Shown here: piece after piece, positions 60,573 through 64,000 of the stretch
How positions within the stretch are numbered: the first letter of the stretch is position 1
Layout: every line of letters starts with the position of its first letter
From: Rikenellaceae bacterium
GTDB lineage: Bacteria; Bacteroidota; Bacteroidia; Bacteroidales; Rikenellaceae
Length of the DNA: 64,000 nt
Reading direction: 5' to 3'
Assembly (NCBI GenBank): GCA_015059905.1
Contig: SUZN01000004.1
Location: 1 to 64,000, forward strand
Notes under the pieces: model-generated
What the model was told of the DNA's origin: nothing
Seen by the model: only the letters and a program-made list of their open reading frames with translations
The model's database searches: none
Program-made: the position numbers and the translations under genes

Positions 60573-62351
60573 TTACATTCGCTGTGGTACGTCGATACCC
60601 AAGAGCTTCATAGCGCGGCTGATTACGCGAGCAACCTCGGCAGCCAGTTTTACACGCATCTGACGCTTCTTCTCGTCCTCCTCCTTGAGGATTGAGTGGT
60701 CGTGGTAGTAGCCGTTGAATGTCTTTGCAAGGTCGTAGGCGTATGCTGCGATAAGCGATGGCGCGAAGTTCTCACCTGCCGAAGCAACCACTGTTGGGAA
60801 CTCGCCCAGCGACTTGATAAGCTCAATCTCCTCGGGCAACAACTCACACTCTACTGCCGCCTTGAAGTCGATACCAGCCTCCTCTGCCTTACGCAATACA
60901 GAGCAGATGCGGGCGTGAGTATATTGGATGAATGGACCTGTGTTACCGTTGAAATCGATAGACTCGCGTGGGTCGAAGAGCATAGTCTTCTTTGGATCAA
61001 CCTTCAGGATAAAGTACTTCAAAGCACCCAAGCCTACCATTGAGCAGACTGCGTCAGCCTCCTCCTTGGTGCAGCCGTCGAGCTTACCCAGCTCCTCTGA
61101 CATCTCACGTGCGGTATCAACCATATCTGCAATCAAATCGTCAGCATCCACAACTGTACCCTCGCGTGACTTCATCTTACCCTCTGGCAACTCAACCATA
61201 CCGTAAGAGAGGTGGTAGATGTTGTCGCTCCACTCGTAGCCGAGCTTCTTCAGCACGAGCTTCAACACCTGGAAGTGGTAGTTCTGCTCGTTACCCACCA
61301 CGTAGATCATATCGTCGAGCTTGTTCTCCTCGAAGCGGCTCAGGGCAGTACCCAAGTCCTGTGTCATATATACCGATGTGCCGTCGCCACGAAGCAGGAG
61401 CTTCTGATCCAAGCCGTCAGCCTCCAGATCAATCCATACCGAGTTGTCCTCCTTGCGGAAGAATACGCCCTTGTCCAAGCCATCCTGCACCAGGCTCTTA
61501 CCCAGAAGGTAGGTCTGTGACTCGTAATATACCTTGTCGAAATCTACGCCCAGAGCCTTGTATGTCACATCGAAGCCCTCATATACCCAGCCGTTCATGG
61601 TCTGCCAGAGCTTATATACCTCCTCATCTTTAGCCTCCCACTTACGCAACATCTCCTGCGCTGCGAGCATAATAGGAGCCTTCTTCTTTGCCTCCTCTTC
61701 GCTCATGCCGCCCTCAACAAGCTCCTTGACCTCTGCCTTGTAGTGCTTGTCGAACTCAACGTAGTATTTACCCACCAGGTGGTCGCCCTTCATACCTGAT
61801 GATGCAGGTGTCTCGCCACCACCGTAGAGCTGCCAAGCCAGCATCGACTTGCAGATGTGAATACCTCGGTCGTTCACCAGGTTTACCTTAATCACGTTGT
61901 GACCATTAGCCTTCAGAATCTGTGCCACAGAGTAACCCAGGAGGTTGTTGCGGATGTGACCCAGGTGGAGTGGCTTGTTGGTGTTAGGTGACGAGTACTC
62001 AATCATTATCGTGCGACCGCTTGACTCTGCCTGACCGTAGTTCTCGTTGGCTGTCTCCTCGGCAAAACGCTCTGCCCAATAAGAGGGGGCGATTGAGAGG
62101 TTCAAGAAGCCCTTGATTACGTTGTAAGAACTGATTGTTGGGTTGTTTGCTACGATGTGCTCGCCAATCTCGTTGGCTGTTGCCTCGGGAGCCTTACGGC
62201 TTAACTTCAACAATGGGAAGGTGACCAGCGTGTAGTCGCCCTCAAACTCCTTGCGTGTCTTCTGAATCTGAATCTGTGATGCCTCCACTACGCCATACAA
62301 AGCCTCGATGGATGCAGCGGCAATTTGTGCAATAAATGTCTCGGTGTTCAT
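60573..62351 (-). CDS. argS: Arginyl-tRNA synthetase
   Basis: A 592-residue class I synthetase charging tRNA-Arg. The HIGH motif is 'PLHLGHIRNN' (near residue 135), and the KMSKS-like motif is 'GKMKSREGTVVDADDL' (near residue 392). The C-terminal DALR anticodon-binding domain ends 'MKLLGIDVPQRM', as expected. A TATCTTTG -7 box lies upstream. Confidence 0.96.
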   Translation of the reverse strand: MNTETFIAQIAAASIEALYGVVEASQIQIQKTRKEFEGDYTLVTFPLLKLSRKAPEATANEIGEHIVANNPTISSYNVIKGFLNLSIAPSYWAERFAEETANENYGQAESSGRTIMIEYSSPNTNKPLHLGHIRNNLLGYSVAQILKANGHNVIKVNLVNDRGIHICKSMLAWQLYGGGETPASSGMKGDHLVGKYYVEFDKHYKAEVKELVEGGMSEEEAKKKAPIMLAAQEMLRKWEAKDEEVYKLWQTMNGWVYEGFDVTYKALGVDFDKVYYESQTYLLGKSLVQDGLDKGVFFRKEDNSVWIDLEADGLDQKLLLRGDGTSVYMTQDLGTALSRFEENKLDDMIYVVGNEQNYHFQVLKLVLKKLGYEWSDNIYHLSYGMVELPEGKMKSREGTVVDADDLIADMVDTAREMSEELGKLDGCTKEEADAVCSMVGLGALKYFILKVDPKKTMLFDPRESIDFNGNTGPFIQYTHARICSVLRKAEEAGIDFKAAVECELLPEEIELIKSLGEFPTVVASAGENFAPSLIAAYAYDLAKTFNGYYHDHSILKEEDEKKRQMRVKLAAEVARVISRAMKLLGIDVPQRM

Positions 62352-62382
62352 ATATCTTTTGTTTTTATATTCTCTATTTGTG

Positions 62383-62390
62383 CAAAGATA
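62383..62390 (-). promoter_or_regulatory. -7 promoter box for argS
   Basis: TATCTTTG (minus strand) followed by C matches TAnnTTTG, about 32 nt before the argS start. The -33 box is unclear. Confidence 0.6.
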
Positions 62391-62475
62391 GTAATTTTTT
62401 TCATTTTCACTCCGTTATTGCCCCCTTTCGTTGGGAATAAAGTGCCGAGGATGCTTAACTTTTCTCACTTTTTTG

Positions 62476-62483
62476 TAATTTTG
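62476..62483 (+). promoter_or_regulatory. -7 promoter box for the dus gene
   Basis: TAATTTTG matches TAnnTTTG, 21 nt before the dus ATG at 62504, giving a very short leader. Confidence 0.55.
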
Positions 62484-62503
62484 TCGGCGAAAGAGAAGTT
62501 TTT

Positions 62504-63526
62504 ATGAAGATAGGCGATATAGAATTGGGCGAAAAGCCGCTGTTTCTGGCTCCGATGGAGGATGTTACCGACCCATCGTTCCGATATATGTGTAAGCGTT
62601 TTGGTGCTGATGTGGTGACCACTGAGTTTATCTCCTCGGATGGTCTTATTCGTGATGCGTGGAAGTCGCGCGCGAAGCTCAATATCGACGAGGCGGAGCG
62701 CCCTGTGGGCATACAGATTTACGGTCATCTTATTGAGCCGATGGTGGAGGCTGCCCGTATTGCCGAGACCGCACGACCCGACTTTATAGATATCAACTTC
62801 GGTTGCCCTGTGAAGAAGATTGCAGGTCGTGGCGCAGGCTCTGGTATGATGCGCGATGTGCCGCTGATGGTGGAGATGACGCGCCAGATTGTGGAGGCAG
62901 TAGAGACCCCCGTAACGGTTAAGACCCGCCTTGGATGGGATGAGGAGTCGAAGAATATTATGGAGATTGCTCTGCGTCTGCAAGATGTTGGTATCAAGGC
63001 TCTTACTATTCACGGTCGTACCCGCTCGCAGATGTATCGCGGTGAGGCTGACTGGACACTCATAGGTGAGGTGAAGAACCACCCCTCAATCGAAATTCCT
63101 ATCATCGGCAATGGTGATGTTGATTCGGGCGAGAAGGCAAAACGTATGTTCGATGACTACGGCGTGGATGGCGTGATGATTGGTCGTGCCACTTATGGTC
63201 GTCCCTGGATATTCCGCGAGGTGAAGCACTATCTTCAGACGGGCGAGGTTATGCCGCAACCCTCTGTTGTGGAGCGTGTAGCCATTGCCAAGGAGCACCT
63301 GCAGAAGTCGCTGGAGATTAAGGGCGATAGGGTAGGAATACTTGAGATGCGCCGCCATATGTCCAACTACTTCAAGGGCCTGCCCGATTTCAAATCTACA
63401 CGTCTGAAGCTCGTTACCCTCTACGATGTCGATGAGATAAACGCCACCCTCGACTACATAGCCGAGCGTTGGGGGGATTACGATATGAGTGGGGCGGTGC
63501 CGCCATCACTCTCGCACGATATATAA
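62504..63526 (+). CDS. dusB: tRNA-dihydrouridine synthase
   Basis: A 340-residue FMN enzyme reducing uridines in tRNA. 'APMEDVTDPSFRYMCKRFGAD' (FMN loop), 'INFGCPVKKIAGRGAGSGMM' (catalytic Cys near residue 106), 'TIHGRTRSQMYRGEADW' and 'IIGNGDV' are the Dus signature. The length and motifs fit DusB-type. It is divergent from argS. Confidence 0.93.
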   Translation: MKIGDIELGEKPLFLAPMEDVTDPSFRYMCKRFGADVVTTEFISSDGLIRDAWKSRAKLNIDEAERPVGIQIYGHLIEPMVEAARIAETARPDFIDINFGCPVKKIAGRGAGSGMMRDVPLMVEMTRQIVEAVETPVTVKTRLGWDEESKNIMEIALRLQDVGIKALTIHGRTRSQMYRGEADWTLIGEVKNHPSIEIPIIGNGDVDSGEKAKRMFDDYGVDGVMIGRATYGRPWIFREVKHYLQTGEVMPQPSVVERVAIAKEHLQKSLEIKGDRVGILEMRRHMSNYFKGLPDFKSTRLKLVTLYDVDEINATLDYIAERWGDYDMSGAVPPSLSHDI

Positions 63527-63619
63527 ATCCGTATAGCATCGTTTTATGTTGGAGGTGTGTGACTGTAGCAGCCTTGTTTAACACCCAGGTCACAATTTAT
63601 GTCTGTTTATTCCCGATGT

Positions 63620-64000
63620 TTATAGGTCTATTCGTTTCTTAAGCTCACTTTTTAGTGTGTTTATATTGCGTACATCATCACGTAGCTTATACTCTCCCGA
63701 TTTCTCGACCAGCACATACGATGGAATAGCCTTTATGCCAAATTGTCGCTTCACAATCTTCGCCTGCTCGCTGCTAAAACGATAATGCTTGCCCTTTATG
63801 TGTTGAATTTTCTCTTTATACGTAGCCTCGGGCGAGGAGTCATCTGCAATGTATATCCAAACAATATCATCACTTTTTAACTCGCTACTCTTCAGCGGCT
63901 CAATCTCTTTATGTGCTGCCAGACAAGGGTTACACCATGTATTCCAGAAATCAACCACTACAACTTTCCCTTTGTATGGAGCAATGATTGCATCAAATAA
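63620..64000 (-). CDS. TlpA-like thioredoxin-family protein (partial)
   Basis: An open frame from the window edge to TAA 63620; the N-terminus is outside. It reads '...APYKGKVVVVDFWNTWCNPC' (thioredoxin WCxxC active site, here WCNPC), then 'VWIYIADDSSPEATYKEKIQ' and the cis-Pro loop 'FGIKAIPSYVLVEKSGE'. A GTG at 63958 is not the true start because the frame runs on to the edge. TlpA/ResA-like proteins maintain periplasmic thiols; the localisation signal is not visible here. Confidence 0.85.
   Translation of the reverse strand, partial: LFDAIIAPYKGKVVVVDFWNTWCNPCLAAHKEIEPLKSSELKSDDIVWIYIADDSSPEATYKEKIQHIKGKHYRFSSEQAKIVKRQFGIKAIPSYVLVEKSGEYKLRDDVRNINTLKSELKKRIDL

Noticed and set aside
61040..61633. 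197-codon open frame opposite argS
   Set aside because: Antisense shadow, rich in Arg, Ser and Pro, with no family resemblance.
22116..63556. ATGTTGGAGGT shared by 22116-22126 and 63546-63556 as an attachment-site pair
   Set aside because: Only 11 bp match, the flanks differ, and the second copy lies far outside the phage among host genes.

Overview
The window reads as a chromosome segment of a gut-type Bacteroidales bacterium with the edge of an integrated temperate phage at its left end. Evidence for the host: TAnnTTTG promoter -7 boxes, few Shine-Dalgarno sites, exported GH43/GH92/GH109 glycosidases, a pyruvate:ferredoxin oxidoreductase, DUF4199/DUF4293 proteins and a LptB-RecQ-RsmA neighbourhood. 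I cannot fix the genus; a Rikenellaceae/Alistipes-like or related lineage is a guess.

1 to about 22.1 kb is prophage. Apart from two genes at its right end, every gene lies on the minus strand and most are tightly packed or overlapping. Reading in the direction of transcription (right to left): an early leftward promoter with an 11-bp operator palindrome opposite a rightward XRE repressor and membrane-protein pair; seven small early genes; a structured non-coding stretch between a tRNA-like element and tRNA-Gln; a recombination and replication block (RecT, coiled-coil protein, PD-(D/E)XK nuclease, DUF1367-like, SNF2 helicase, HU, VRR-NUC, DUF4373 replisome organiser); an orphan 5mC methyltransferase and ASCH protein; a run of small accessory genes (PP-loop PAPS-reductase-like, HAD phosphatase, YopX, MazG); and finally the start of a large virion gene, probably a nozzle-type protein, that leaves the window. 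No integrase, terminase or capsid gene is visible. Three intrinsic-terminator-like hairpins interrupt this long operon.

22.4 to 29 kb holds plus-strand host genes: DUF4199, glycosyltransferase, DUF4293, exported EEP nuclease, exported GH109, a TrpB2-type tryptophan synthase beta preceded by a textbook ribosome-mediated trp attenuator, and a small lipoprotein. 29 to 37.6 kb is minus-strand: GH92, M23 peptidase, RecX, PrmC, AroC, AroA, LptB. 37.7 to 41.4 kb is plus-strand: RecQ, TM2, DUF2752, RsmA. Then come an M16 peptidase pair (minus) and the 1175-residue pyruvate:ferredoxin oxidoreductase (plus).

47.8 to 57 kb is minus-strand: GH43 xylosidase-like, PurT, PyrB (with a fused PyrI-type zinc ribbon), PyrE, PyrF, FabG, FabF, FabH, so de novo nucleotide and fatty-acid synthesis genes sit together. 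A LytTR regulator, two tandem GH43 lipoproteins, ArgS, DusB and a partial thioredoxin-like gene finish the window. Between 41.4 and 58.4 kb the intergenic gaps carry a family of short palindromic repeats and heptamer (GAGGAAA) tracts that I did not see in the prophage.

The strongest observations are the trp attenuator with mutually exclusive helices, the ornate non-coding region between the phage tRNAs, a nine-G frameshifting tract in the phage PAPS-reductase-like gene, an in-frame TAG in a phage gene, and the PyrB-zinc-ribbon fusion.
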